Assembly: GCA_947178505.1 (NCBI GenBank)
Contig: CAMWYR010000001.1
Span: 124,001-188,000, forward strand
From: an uncultured Muribaculaceae bacterium
Lineage (GTDB): Bacteria > Bacteroidota > Bacteroidia > Bacteroidales > Muribaculaceae
Reading direction: 5' to 3'
DNA: 64,000 bases
Shown one piece after another: positions 9,630 to 19,711 of this stretch (within the stretch, counting starts at the first letter, position 1; each line of letters begins with the position of its first letter). Below the pieces are notes generated by a model. The model did not search any database, was not told where the DNA came from, and worked only from the letters and a program-made list of their open reading frames with translations. The translations under genes were made by a program, and so were the position numbers.

Positions 9630-10919
9630 GTGGATAAACTAAAGAAAAAATATTGTTCCGACGGCGGCTGTCCGCGTGGCAAGCTCAATGCTACCGACTG
9701 GCTGGACGGCATTTCCGACTCCCATGATGCCGGGATGGTGGAAGTGTCGTTCAAGAATACCCGTGTGGGATTCTTTACGAATCCCCACAATCTCCCCCTG
9801 AAAATAGGCGACATCGTTGCGGTGGAAGGAAATCCGGGCCATGATATCGGTCGCGTCACAATGACCGGACGCCTCGTAAGGCTTCAGATGCGTAAGTATG
9901 GCGTGAAGGAAGATACCGAACTCAAGCCCGTGTTCCGCTTCGCCACGCAGGCAGATATGGAGAAATTCGAGGAGTGCCGCGCCAAGGAGCATTCCACCAT
10001 GATACGCAGCCGCAAGATCGCCGAAGATCTTGAACTCAACATGAAGATCGGCGATGTGGAATATCAGGGCGACGGCGGAAAGGCCATATTCTATTATATC
10101 GCCGACGAGCGCGTTGACTTTCGCAAGCTCATCCGCATTCTTGCCGACACATTCAAGGTGCGCGTCGAGATGAAACAGATCGGAGCGCGTCAGGAAGCGG
10201 GCCGTATCGGTGGTATCGGACCATGCGGTCGTCCGCTTTGCTGCTCGTCGTGGATGACTCACTTCGTCTCGGTAGGCACCGGAGCCGCCCGTGTGCAGGA
10301 TCTCTCGATGAATCCCCAGAAACTCGCAGGGCAATGCGGCAAACTGAAATGCTGCCTCAATTATGAGACTGATGTCTATGGCGAGGCTCAGAAAAAACTT
10401 CCTCCCCGCGACATGGTGCTACAGACGGTCGATGCCGACTATTATCAGTTTAAGGCAGATATCCTCGCTGGGAAAGTCACCTATTCCACCGATAAGAAGA
10501 TTCCATCCAATCTCGTGACTATCGACATTGAGCGCATCAACGAGATAATCGAGCTCAATAAGAAAGGGCATAAAGTGGACAGCCTGCTTCCCGAGGAGGA
10601 GGATAAGGCGCGTCAGGAATCATCGGCCATCGACCTCGTGGAGCAGGAAAGTCTTACGCGTTTCGATAAGTCGAAAAAGAATAAGAAGAAGAAAAAGGGC
10701 GCCGACAACAAGCAGCGTAACGACCGATCCGAAAAGCAACCGAAAGCGGATCAGCAACGTCATGACCGACCCGAAAAGCAGCTGAAAGCGGATCAGCAGC
10801 ACCCTGAGCGGACTGAAAAGCTACCGAAGACCGATCAGCAGCGTCGACGCCGCAAATCGCATCATAATCAGAGTAATAACAATCAGCCTAATCAGACTCC
10901 CCAGCAGGAGAATAAATAG
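9630..10919 (+). CDS. PSP1 domain protein (RicT/YaaT-like) with repetitive C-terminal tail
   Basis: VDFRKLIRILADTFKVRVEMKQIGARQEAGRIGGIGPCGRPLCCSSWMTHF...LAGQCGKLKCCLNYE typical of PSP1/RicT. The initiator is GTG (gtggataaacta). Confidence 0.9.
   Translation: MDKLKKKYCSDGGCPRGKLNATDWLDGISDSHDAGMVEVSFKNTRVGFFTNPHNLPLKIGDIVAVEGNPGHDIGRVTMTGRLVRLQMRKYGVKEDTELKPVFRFATQADMEKFEECRAKEHSTMIRSRKIAEDLELNMKIGDVEYQGDGGKAIFYYIADERVDFRKLIRILADTFKVRVEMKQIGARQEAGRIGGIGPCGRPLCCSSWMTHFVSVGTGAARVQDLSMNPQKLAGQCGKLKCCLNYETDVYGEAQKKLPPRDMVLQTVDADYYQFKADILAGKVTYSTDKKIPSNLVTIDIERINEIIELNKKGHKVDSLLPEEEDKARQESSAIDLVEQESLTRFDKSKKNKKKKKGADNKQRNDRSEKQPKADQQRHDRPEKQLKADQQHPERTEKLPKTDQQRRRRKSHHNQSNNNQPNQTPQQENK
10722..10847 (+). 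repeat. Three tandem 42-nt (14-codon) repeats in the PSP1 gene
   Basis: DRSEKQPKADQQRH / DRPEKQLKADQQHP / ERTEKLPKTDQQRR. Confidence 0.85.
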
Positions 10920-10928
10920 ACGGAGAGA

Positions 10929-11477
10929 ATGACCGGCATCCGAGATAAATCAACTGCGGGACAACACTCATTCACGGTTGCAACGGCGACAGTAATGTCG
11001 TTGTTTTCGGCCATGACACTCTTTTTATGTTCATGCGTGCGGCTCAATATGCCGGCCTGGTCTGATTTCGCGGAAATATCCGGGGAAGGCTGGGACCCGA
11101 CCGATATGGTAGTGTTCGAGCCTGTACCGTTTGACTCTCTTGCACCGGCGGGGACACACTACGACTTTGAGATGGTGATGCGCGCTACGGCCCGTCACCG
11201 ACCGGGGCCTCTTCCGCTTGCTATTTGCGTGGAAGATCAGAACGGAGTGATCCGCGCAGACACAATCATCGTCGGCGATGTCGACGGACCTGAACTGACT
11301 CGCAGCCGTCACTACGGTGTGGAGGAAATTTCCTTCCCTCTGCTTGAGGACCTCTCCCTCTCAGATGGGATGACGATATCTTTCGTGCCTCTCATTGAAG
11401 CCGATGTAAGCCGCGGACTGCTGAACATCGGCCTCGTAATGACCGAACATTCTCCAGATAAAAAACCTCTTAAATAA
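10929..11477 (+). CDS. gldH: GldH-like gliding motility lipoprotein
   Basis: Lipobox-like LFLCSC, about 180 aa, located directly after PSP1 as is common in Bacteroidota; sequence similarity judged by eye only. Confidence 0.6.
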   Translation: MTGIRDKSTAGQHSFTVATATVMSLFSAMTLFLCSCVRLNMPAWSDFAEISGEGWDPTDMVVFEPVPFDSLAPAGTHYDFEMVMRATARHRPGPLPLAICVEDQNGVIRADTIIVGDVDGPELTRSRHYGVEEISFPLLEDLSLSDGMTISFVPLIEADVSRGLLNIGLVMTEHSPDKKPLK

Positions 11478-11487
11478 TAATCACGCT

Positions 11488-12672
11488 ATGCATTTCCCTT
11501 TGCTCTCACCTCAGATGAATGAAGAATTCGAAAGGCGCCTCACTCGCATCCGCCTTGCCATGCAACGCACGGGCACAGACGCCGTGCTGCTGGCCTCAAC
11601 AGTCAATTTCTTCTATCTGGCCGGAGGAATCTGGCGCGGTTATTTCTACGTGCCCGCCGCAGGCTCTCCCCGCCTCTTTCTCATTGCTTCCCCAAAGGAA
11701 GCCGAAGGGATAGAGACACCGATCAGAAAACCGGAACAGATACCGGCACTGCTCGCCGAACTCGGATACCCCGTTGCGGTCAAGGTCGGTCTTGAATTCG
11801 ACGACCTCTATTACTCTGAAGTTGAGCGACTGCGCAAGCTTTTCCCGGAGGCCGAGATTACGAACGCCAGTGCCATACTGCGCGAGGCGCGTATGATCAA
11901 GACTCCGCTTGAGATTCAGTTTATGAAGGAAGATGGACTGCATCAGTCGGCCGTATACTCGCGCATCGGTAAAGTATATCGCGAGGACATGACCGATGTT
12001 GAGTTCCAGACTGAGATCGAACGTCTTCTACGTCTGGAAGGTTGCCTCGGATTTCTCCGCGTCGCTGGCTCAAGAATGGAGATCAATATGGGGAGCCTGA
12101 TAGCCGGCCCTAATGCCGACGAGCCTACCCCCTACGACTTCTCGATGGGAGGCACAGGATCTGATCCGTCACTCCCCGTCGGCGCGTCGGGCATGATTAT
12201 AAAGCCCGGTATGGCAGTGATGGTGGATATGAACGGCGGCTTCAACGGCTATCAGACCGATATGACACGTTGCTGGACACTCGGAGACGTGCCTGAGATA
12301 GCAGTGAAGGCGCATGAATGCTCGCGGGCCATCCTGCGCGATCTCGAGACATTCAGTCGTCCCGGAGTGGAAATCGGCGAGATGTACCGCCGAGCCGTCC
12401 GCATCGCCGAGGAGTGGGGACTCAGCTCATTCTTCATGGGCCACCGCCATAAAGTCTCCTTTATCGGACACGGCGTCGGTATCGAACTTAATGAGCAGCC
12501 CGTCGTGATGGAACGCAACAAGATGCTGCTACAGGAAAATATGACCATCGCCCTCGAGCCCAAATTCGTGATCCCGGAGGTTGGGGCGCTGGGCTGCGAG
12601 AATACATATGCCGTGCGTGCCGACGGGCTTGAAAACCTTACGACATATAAAGAAAATCTACAGCAATTGTAA
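11488..12672 (+). CDS. M24 family Xaa-Pro aminopeptidase-like protein
   Basis: VMVDMNGGFNGYQTDMTRCW, GHGVGIELNEQPVV, ALEPKFVIPEVGALGCENTYAV. Confidence 0.9.
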   Translation: MHFPLLSPQMNEEFERRLTRIRLAMQRTGTDAVLLASTVNFFYLAGGIWRGYFYVPAAGSPRLFLIASPKEAEGIETPIRKPEQIPALLAELGYPVAVKVGLEFDDLYYSEVERLRKLFPEAEITNASAILREARMIKTPLEIQFMKEDGLHQSAVYSRIGKVYREDMTDVEFQTEIERLLRLEGCLGFLRVAGSRMEINMGSLIAGPNADEPTPYDFSMGGTGSDPSLPVGASGMIIKPGMAVMVDMNGGFNGYQTDMTRCWTLGDVPEIAVKAHECSRAILRDLETFSRPGVEIGEMYRRAVRIAEEWGLSSFFMGHRHKVSFIGHGVGIELNEQPVVMERNKMLLQENMTIALEPKFVIPEVGALGCENTYAVRADGLENLTTYKENLQQL

Positions 12673-12699
12673 GCCGACTGTAAAAACACAAAAGCGACA

Positions 12700-14163
12700 G
12701 TGAATCTTAGCAACGAACTTACGAATCCGGTGTTCCGACGCATCGGGGAGATAGCCGACAGCATGGGCCGTGAGGTCTATGTGGTCGGTGGCTACGTGCG
12801 CGATATTTTCCTTTCGCGCCCTTCGAAAGATATTGATTTCGTCACGGTCGGAAGCGGAATCGAACTCGCCGGCAGGGTGGCCGAAGCTTTAGGGCGCACC
12901 AAAGGGCTGAGCGTATATGCCAATTATGGCACGGCCCAGATAAAGTCGGGCGATCTTGAACTTGAATTTGTAGGAGCGCGAAAGGAGTCGTATCACCGCG
13001 AGAGCCGTAATCCGATTGTCGAAGACGGCACTCTTGAGGATGATCAGAACCGACGCGACTTCACCGTCAATGCCATGGCGATCTGCCTGAATTCCGCGAG
13101 ATTCGGAGAACTGGTGGATCCGTTCGGCGGCATCGCCGACCTGCACCGCGGGGAAATACGCACTCCGCTCGACCCGGACATCACATTCAGCGACGACCCC
13201 CTGCGCATGATGCGCGCGATAAGGTTCGCCTCTCAGCTGGATTTCAGAATCGTGCCCGAGACATTCGAGGCAATCCGCCGCAACCGCGAGCGTATCTCAA
13301 TCATTACACGCGAACGCATCAACGACGAGCTGAGCAAGATAATGCGATCACCCCGCCCGTCGGTCGGCCTGCGGCTGCTCGACAGCTCCGGGCTGCTCGA
13401 ACTCATTTTCCCGGCTCTCTGCGACCTGAAAGGCGTGGAGATAATGGAGGGGAAAGGGCATAAGGATAACTTCAACCATACGCTGCAGGTAGTAGACCAG
13501 GTGGCCGAAAAGACCGATAACGAATGGTTGCGCTGGGCCGCTCTGCTGCATGATATCGGCAAACCGGCCACAAAACGCTATGACGAGAAACTCGGCTGGA
13601 CATTTCATAACCACAACTTCATCGGGGAGAAGATGATTCCGCGTCTTTTCCGCAAGATGAAGCTTCCGCTCAATGAGAAGATGAAGTATGTGGCAAAGCT
13701 TGTGGGGCTTCATATGCGTCCGCAGAGTGTCGGTGAGGAGGGCGTATCGGATTCCGGCGTTCGCCGTCTGATGACTGACGCGGGAGAAGACCTCGACGAC
13801 CTTATGCTGCTTGCCGAGGCTGACATCACGTCGAAAAATCCGGCTAAGGTGCGACGGCAACTGCAGGGCTTCGCACAGTTGCGCGAGCGCATGGCACAGA
13901 TTCAGGCGGCCGATGATTTCCGAAAGTGGAAGCATCCCGTCAATGGCCATGAGATAATGGAATATTTCCATCTGACGCCCGGTCCGGAAATTTCCTGGAT
14001 AAAGGATGCGATGAAGGAGGCCATCCTCGACGGCCGAGTGGCCAACACCCACGAGGCTGCATGGGAATTCATGGAAAATGAAGGAGCCGACATAATCCGA
14101 CGCGGACACGAGCAGTTCGCCGCTTCCGGCGAAGAGGAGAAATCTGACAGTCAGAAGTCTTAA
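12700..14163 (+). CDS. CCA tRNA nucleotidyltransferase with HD domain
   Basis: YVVGGYVRDIFLSRPSKDIDFV, RRDFTVNAMAICL, DPLRMMRAIRFASQL, LLHDIGKP. GTG start. Confidence 0.93.
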   Translation: MNLSNELTNPVFRRIGEIADSMGREVYVVGGYVRDIFLSRPSKDIDFVTVGSGIELAGRVAEALGRTKGLSVYANYGTAQIKSGDLELEFVGARKESYHRESRNPIVEDGTLEDDQNRRDFTVNAMAICLNSARFGELVDPFGGIADLHRGEIRTPLDPDITFSDDPLRMMRAIRFASQLDFRIVPETFEAIRRNRERISIITRERINDELSKIMRSPRPSVGLRLLDSSGLLELIFPALCDLKGVEIMEGKGHKDNFNHTLQVVDQVAEKTDNEWLRWAALLHDIGKPATKRYDEKLGWTFHNHNFIGEKMIPRLFRKMKLPLNEKMKYVAKLVGLHMRPQSVGEEGVSDSGVRRLMTDAGEDLDDLMLLAEADITSKNPAKVRRQLQGFAQLRERMAQIQAADDFRKWKHPVNGHEIMEYFHLTPGPEISWIKDAMKEAILDGRVANTHEAAWEFMENEGADIIRRGHEQFAASGEEEKSDSQKS

Positions 14164-14206
14164 TATTTCGCAAAATCTGACAGTCGGGAATCTTAATATT
14201 TCGCAA
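14141..14206 (+). repeat. 33-bp tandem direct repeat spanning the CCA gene stop codon
   Basis: AATCTGACAGTCAGAAGTCTTAATATTTCGCAA / AATCTGACAGTCGGGAATCTTAATATTTCGCAA. Confidence 0.85.
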
Positions 14207-14222
14207 ATTGACAGATTTTTGT

Positions 14223-14230
14223 TAAATTTG
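14223..14230 (+). promoter_or_regulatory. -7 box TAAATTTG upstream of glyS
   Basis: Matches TAnnTTTG; about 125 nt before glyS ATG. Confidence 0.5.
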
Positions 14231-14356
14231 CACTTCAGAGCGCATCGGCCCGACCTCTCCGGACATGGCAATTCTCCCTGAGGCTCCGCTGATCACGCAT
14301 TTATTAACGGGCCCGGTCGAAGCGCTGACAAATCAGAAAATAAAACTACACAGATA

Positions 14357-15901
14357 ATGGCAAAACAGGAAGATGTATTCAAGACTATAATCGCCCATGC
14401 CAAAGAGTATGGGTTCGTGTTCCAATCGAGCGAAATCTACGACGGTCTTTCAGCCGTGTACGACTATGGCCAGAACGGCGTCGAGCTCAAGAACAACATC
14501 AAGCGCTACTGGTGGGAGGCGATGACGATGCTCCACGACAACATCGTCGGTATAGACTCAGCCATCTTCATGCACCCTACCATCTGGAAGGCCTCAGGCC
14601 ACGTTGATGCCTTCAACGACCCCCTGATCGACAATAAGGACTCCAAGAAGCGCTACCGTGCCGATGTGCTCATCGAGGATGAGATCGCGAAGTTCGACGA
14701 TAAGATCAATAAGGAAGTGGCCAAGGCTGCTAAGCGTTTCGGCGAATCATTCGACGAGGCTATGTTCCGCCAGACCAATCCGCGCGTGCTTGAGAACGCC
14801 CGTAAGCGCGATGAGCTTCACCGGCGCTATTCAGATGCAATGAATGCCAACGACCTCAACGAGCTCAAGCAGATCATACTTGATTACGAAATCGTTGACC
14901 CGATCAGCGGCACTCGCAACTGGACCGACGTACGCCAGTTCAACCTCATGTTCAAGACCGAGATGGGTTCTACGGCCGACGGCGCGATGGATGTCTATCT
15001 CCGTCCGGAAACGGCACAGGGTATCTTCGTCAATTATCTGAACGTGCAGAAGACGGGCCGCATGCGTATTCCTTTCGGAATCGCTCAGATCGGTAAGGCA
15101 TTCCGTAATGAGATCGTTGCCCGCCAGTTCATCTTCCGTATGCGCGAGTTCGAACAGATGGAAATGCAGTTCTTCGTGCGTCCCGGCGAGGAACTCAAGT
15201 GGTTCGATAAATGGCGTGAGACCCGTCTCCGCTGGCATAAGGCTCTTGGCCTCGGCGACGAGAAATATCGCTATCACGACCACGAGAAACTTGCCCACTA
15301 CGCCAACGCCGCCACCGACATCGAGTTTGAGATGCCGTTCGGTTTCAAGGAGGTGGAGGGTATACACTCCCGCACAAACTTCGACCTCTCGCAGCACGAG
15401 AAATTCTCGGGCAAGAACATCAAGTATTTCGATCCGGAGCTCAATGAGAGCTACGTGCCCTATGTTATCGAGACATCCATAGGCGTAGACCGCATGTTCC
15501 TCTCCGTGTTCTGCAGTTGCTACGAAGCGCAGGATCTCGGCAACGGCGACAGCCGCGTCGTGCTCCATTTCCCTGCCCCGATTGCTCCTGTGAAATGTGC
15601 CGTGCTCCCGCTCGTCAAGAAAGATGGTCTCCCCGAAAAGGCGCGAGAAATCCAGCACCGTCTCCGCTTCGACTTCACCTGCCAGTATGATGAAAAAGAC
15701 TCAATAGGCAAGCGCTACCGCCGTCAGGATGCAATCGGCACCCCCTACTGCATCACAGTCGACCATCAGACGCTTGAGGATAACACCGTGACCCTGCGCG
15801 AACGCGATTCGATGGAGCAGCGCCGCGTAAATGTCGATGATCTCGAGAAGATTCTCGGCGAGGTGGTGAGCCTCAATTCTCTCCTTAAGAAACTCGTTTA
15901 A
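14357..15901 (+). CDS. glyS: Glycyl-tRNA synthetase
   Basis: GFVFQSSEIYDGLSAVYDYGQNGVELKNNIKRYWWE; MDVYLRPETAQGIFVNY; FIFRMREFEQMEMQFF. Confidence 0.97.
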   Translation: MAKQEDVFKTIIAHAKEYGFVFQSSEIYDGLSAVYDYGQNGVELKNNIKRYWWEAMTMLHDNIVGIDSAIFMHPTIWKASGHVDAFNDPLIDNKDSKKRYRADVLIEDEIAKFDDKINKEVAKAAKRFGESFDEAMFRQTNPRVLENARKRDELHRRYSDAMNANDLNELKQIILDYEIVDPISGTRNWTDVRQFNLMFKTEMGSTADGAMDVYLRPETAQGIFVNYLNVQKTGRMRIPFGIAQIGKAFRNEIVARQFIFRMREFEQMEMQFFVRPGEELKWFDKWRETRLRWHKALGLGDEKYRYHDHEKLAHYANAATDIEFEMPFGFKEVEGIHSRTNFDLSQHEKFSGKNIKYFDPELNESYVPYVIETSIGVDRMFLSVFCSCYEAQDLGNGDSRVVLHFPAPIAPVKCAVLPLVKKDGLPEKAREIQHRLRFDFTCQYDEKDSIGKRYRRQDAIGTPYCITVDHQTLEDNTVTLRERDSMEQRRVNVDDLEKILGEVVSLNSLLKKLV

Positions 15902-15911
15902 TCCTCTGCTT

Positions 15912-16499
15912 ATGAAACTACTGAAGAAAATACTCCTGACTGCGCTTGCATGCGTCGGAGTCAGCAGCCTGACTTCCTGCAACTACAACAGCCTCGTTGA
16001 GCAGCAGCAAGGTGTCGATCAGGCATGGGCGCAGGTAGAAAATCAATATCAGCGACGCGCTGACCTGATTCCCAACCTCGTGAACACCGTGAAGGGCTAC
16101 TCCACTCATGAGGAGGAAACATTGCTTAAAGTGACCGAGGCCCGTGCGAAAGCCACCTCCATCACCATCAATGCCGACGATCTCACCGAGGAGAATCTTC
16201 AGCGCTTCCAGCAGGCACAGAATGAACTGAGTGGAGCGCTCAAGTCGCTGCTCGCCGTCACTGAAGCCTATCCCGATCTGAAAGCCAATGAGAATTTCAT
16301 GAATCTTCAGGCTCAGCTCGAAGGAACCGAAAACCGCATAGCCACCGAGCGCCAGCGCTACACTGAAGCCGTGCGTGACTATAATACAGCTATTAAGAAA
16401 TTCCCCACCACAATCTATGCCGGATGGTTCGGATTTAAACCCAAACCTCAATTCCAGGCCGAGGCCGGCGCGCAGAAGGCTCCCGAAGTGAAGTTCTGA
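15912..16499 (+). CDS. LemA family protein
   Basis: NYNSLVEQQQGVDQAWAQVENQYQRRADLIPNLVNTVKGY; Cys-containing lipoprotein-like signal. Confidence 0.93.
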   Translation: MKLLKKILLTALACVGVSSLTSCNYNSLVEQQQGVDQAWAQVENQYQRRADLIPNLVNTVKGYSTHEEETLLKVTEARAKATSITINADDLTEENLQRFQQAQNELSGALKSLLAVTEAYPDLKANENFMNLQAQLEGTENRIATERQRYTEAVRDYNTAIKKFPTTIYAGWFGFKPKPQFQAEAGAQKAPEVKF

Positions 16500-16521
16500 T
16501 GCCGCAAGCCATTTTCCGACT

Positions 16522-17052
16522 ATGACCAGAAAAGTAAAGTTGATTATGGCAGCCATGCTGCCCCTGATGGCTTCAGCTCTCTCGGGATGCCTCAAGAGCG
16601 ACCACGAGGACTATGAGATGTGGCGCGCCGAAAACGACGCTTATCTCAAAACCATCAATATGAATGAATTTGAGAAAGTGTCGCCCGACTGGGCACCCCT
16701 CAATTCAGTCTACATCAAATGGCATAACGACCGATCGCTCACAGCGGGCAATCTCGTGCCGATGGCCAACTCCACTGTAGTGGCTAAATATGAACTGGAG
16801 GATATCAACGGAACGAAAATCGAGAATTCCTATGCGCGTCGGGACAGCGCCTACACGAGTCAGCCGCTCAATAACGTGATCGGCATGTGGATTGCGCTCA
16901 CCACAATGCACGTAGGTGACTCCGCTACGCTCATTATTCCCTACGATTCGGGATACGGCGCTCAGATACGTTCCGGCATGAAGCCTTATACCAACCTTAT
17001 CTATCACCTGAAGCTGAAAGAAATAAAGGCTTTCGAACGTCCGGCCGACTGA
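16522..17052 (+). CDS. FKBP-type peptidyl-prolyl isomerase-like lipoprotein
   Basis: SALSGCLKSD lipobox; VIGMWIALTTMHVGDSATLIIPYDSGYGAQ resembles FKBP. Confidence 0.8.
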   Translation: MTRKVKLIMAAMLPLMASALSGCLKSDHEDYEMWRAENDAYLKTINMNEFEKVSPDWAPLNSVYIKWHNDRSLTAGNLVPMANSTVVAKYELEDINGTKIENSYARRDSAYTSQPLNNVIGMWIALTTMHVGDSATLIIPYDSGYGAQIRSGMKPYTNLIYHLKLKEIKAFERPAD

Positions 17053-17074
17053 TTCCGAATACTGATAACATAAT

Positions 17075-17105
17075 AGAGAGAAGCGGCTACCCGCTTCTCT
17101 CTATT
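17075..17105 (+). terminator. Rho-independent terminator
   Basis: GAGAGAAGCGG-cta-CCCGCTTCTCTC then TATTT. Confidence 0.85.
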
Positions 17106-17122
17106 TAAATTATTATACATTT

Positions 17123-19639
17123 ATGAAGACCTTAGCTGCTTTGCTTCTGACCACAGCCGCGCTCACTGCCTATGGCTACCGCATCACCGAATATAAGGGT
17201 GCGCAGCCGGAGCGCCTGCATGTGCCAGCAATTCCGGATTCTCTCCATAAGGAAAATCCCTTCAAACCAGAGAAACTCCTGTCGTCGCGACTTTTTAATC
17301 CCGAACTGACAGCCGACTGGACGACGATGCCCACTGATACGGCCGGACATATCCGCGCAACTGCGGCGGAGGATACCCCTGCCCTTCATTCATTCACCAC
17401 CCGGCTCCGCGCCAACCGCTTCGCAAAGGGGCGTCTTGTGCTTAACTCGACGTCACGTGCGGAAGTGAGCGTCAACGGTGAATCAAAGATTTCAAAATCC
17501 ACCGCCGACTCAACCGCCACGTCAGCCGAGACTCAGCTCGAGCTCCTTCCGGAGGCCGATTATGATATTGCGGTCAATATCCTGGCGATGCCCGATGATA
17601 AGGCGGCTCCCGATTTCTCTCTTGAATTCATACCCGCTGATGAATTCAGCGATGTCGAGGTGAAGGCCTCCCCCTCAATGAAGCGCCGCGTCTCTCCGCT
17701 CACCACAATGACCGGCGAACGCACATCGAAAATGAGCATATCTCCTTCAGGCCGATATATGCTGATTCTTACCTACGAGACATACAATGCTAAGGAAACA
17801 ACCTGGCGCTGCCGACTGACGGAAGTCGCTACCGGCCGTGTGCTTTCCGAATAGATAAACACGAATGCCGATTGGCTCGACGGAAAGGATGCGTTCTGGT
17901 ATGCTCTGAAACGTAACGAACGCTATGACTTTTACCGTACTGACGTTCCCTCGATGCAGACAAGCCTTATGGCCAAAGGGCTACCCGACAATAATGTGAC
18001 CGTCTCACCCGACGGCCGCTGCATCTACTATTATGACAATGTTGAGGCTGAGAAGCAGACCGGACCCATGCACCGCTACAAGAGTCCCGACGACCGTATC
18101 CCCGGCGACGCCGACCGCAGTTATATCGTGCGCTACGACGTGAAGAAACAGCTTACCACTCTTCTCACTTACGGAGGGCTCTCCACCTCAATCTACGACT
18201 TCACCCGCGACGGCCGCAAAATGCTCTACGGCATGACGGAGCAGACCCCCGACCGGTATCCCTTTTATAATACGTCGCTCATAGAGATGGATCTCGAGTC
18301 GCTGAAATCCGACACTCTGGTGAATCACATGGAGGCTACGCTCACTAATGCTGTTTACTCTCCCGATGGTAAGCAGCTCTTCATAGTGGCAGGTCCGGCG
18401 GCGTTCGACGGTATCGGAGCCAATTATGCTCCGCATGAGATCGGTAACGATTTCGACGGACAGGGCTTTATCTTCGATATCGCTACGCGCAAGGCTAAGG
18501 CTATGACCCGCAATTTCGACCCGGCCGTGCTCAACCGCGTGAACTGGAATAAGGCGACCGATAAAATATATTTTACCGCCGAAGATGGTTTCTTTGTCAA
18601 TATCTACGCCCTCAATCCAAAGACCGGCGCCATCGACAAGCTTCCTGCTGACGTGCGCACGGTGCGCGGATTCAGCATCGGCGATGATGAGGGCTCACGC
18701 CTCGCATACTGGGGCGGCGACTTCAACCGCGACGGGGCTCAGTATCTGCTTAACCTCAAGAACGGGAAGTCGACTCTCGTGGCCGATCCCCTCGCCGAGA
18801 GTGTGACCAAGGATGTGAATTTCGGTGAAATGACCAACTGGACCTTCACTGCCAAAGACGGCACAGTCGTAGACGGCTGGATGTGTCTGCCTCCCGACTT
18901 TGACCCTGAGAAGAAATATCCCCTGATCGTCTACTACTACGGCGGCACGTCACCCTCGAACGCAACATTCTATCATCTTTACAGCCCACAGGTGTTTGCA
19001 TCGCGGGATTACGTGGTCTACGTACTGAATCCGAGCGGCACCACCGGTTACGGTCAGGAATATTCAGCGCGCCACGTCAACGCATGGGGAAAGCGCACTG
19101 CCGAAGAAATCATCGAAGGCACGAAGGAATTCTGTAAGGCTCATAAGTTTGTCGACGAAAAGAAGATCGGCTGTATCGGCGCAAGCTATGGCGGCTTTAT
19201 GACGCAGTATCTGCAAACACTGACTGATATCTTCGCTGCAGCCGTATCTCACGCAGGCATCTCGAATGTGACCTCCTACTGGGGCGAGGGCTTCTGGGGC
19301 TACAGCTACAACAGCGTGGCAGCCGCCAAGAGCTATCCCTGGAACAATCCGGACCTCTTCACCAAACAGGGCTCACTATTCAATGCCGACAAGATCCACA
19401 CCCCGCTCCTCCTGCTTCACGGCACGGTAGACACCAACGTGCCAATCGGTGAGAGTATCCAGCTCTTCAACGCACTCCGCATTCTGGGGCGCGACGTGGA
19501 ATTCATCACTGTCAAAGATGAGAATCATGTGATCTCCGGCTTTGACAACAAGCTCGCATGGCAGAACACCATCATGGCTTGGTTTGCAAAATACCTGCAG
19601 GATGATCCCCGCTGGTGGAATGAACTTTACGGAAAATAA
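17123..19639 (+). pseudogene. S9/DPP4-like prolyl oligopeptidase interrupted by in-frame TAG (17852-17854)
   Basis: ORFs 17123-17854 and 17954-19639 share a frame and the 33 codons between them are open (INTNADWLDGKDAFWYALKRNERYDFYRTDVPS). S9 motifs GASYGGFMTQYL, HGTVDTNVPIGESIQL, DENHVI. Confidence 0.85.
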
Positions 19640-19654
19640 ACACTAAGATGAATT

Positions 19655-19703
19655 ACGCGCCGGAGGCTGCCGGAAACGCGCGGTGCTCCGGCGCGCTTTA
19701 ATT
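19655..19703 (+). terminator. Rho-independent terminator after S9 peptidase
   Basis: GCGCCGGAG...CTCCGGCGC then gctttaattt. Confidence 0.7.
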
Positions 19704-19711
19704 TATGAATT

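Noticed and set aside
14141-14206. CRISPR-like repeats
   Set aside because: Two directly abutting copies without spacers.
13348-14271. 307-aa minus-strand ORF antisense to the CCA gene
   Set aside because: Complement of a well-supported CDS; composition not protein-like.
17852-17854. Genome-wide TAG recoding as explanation of the split S9 gene
   Set aside because: TAG terminates several normal-length genes in the same window, so recoding across the genome is unlikely.
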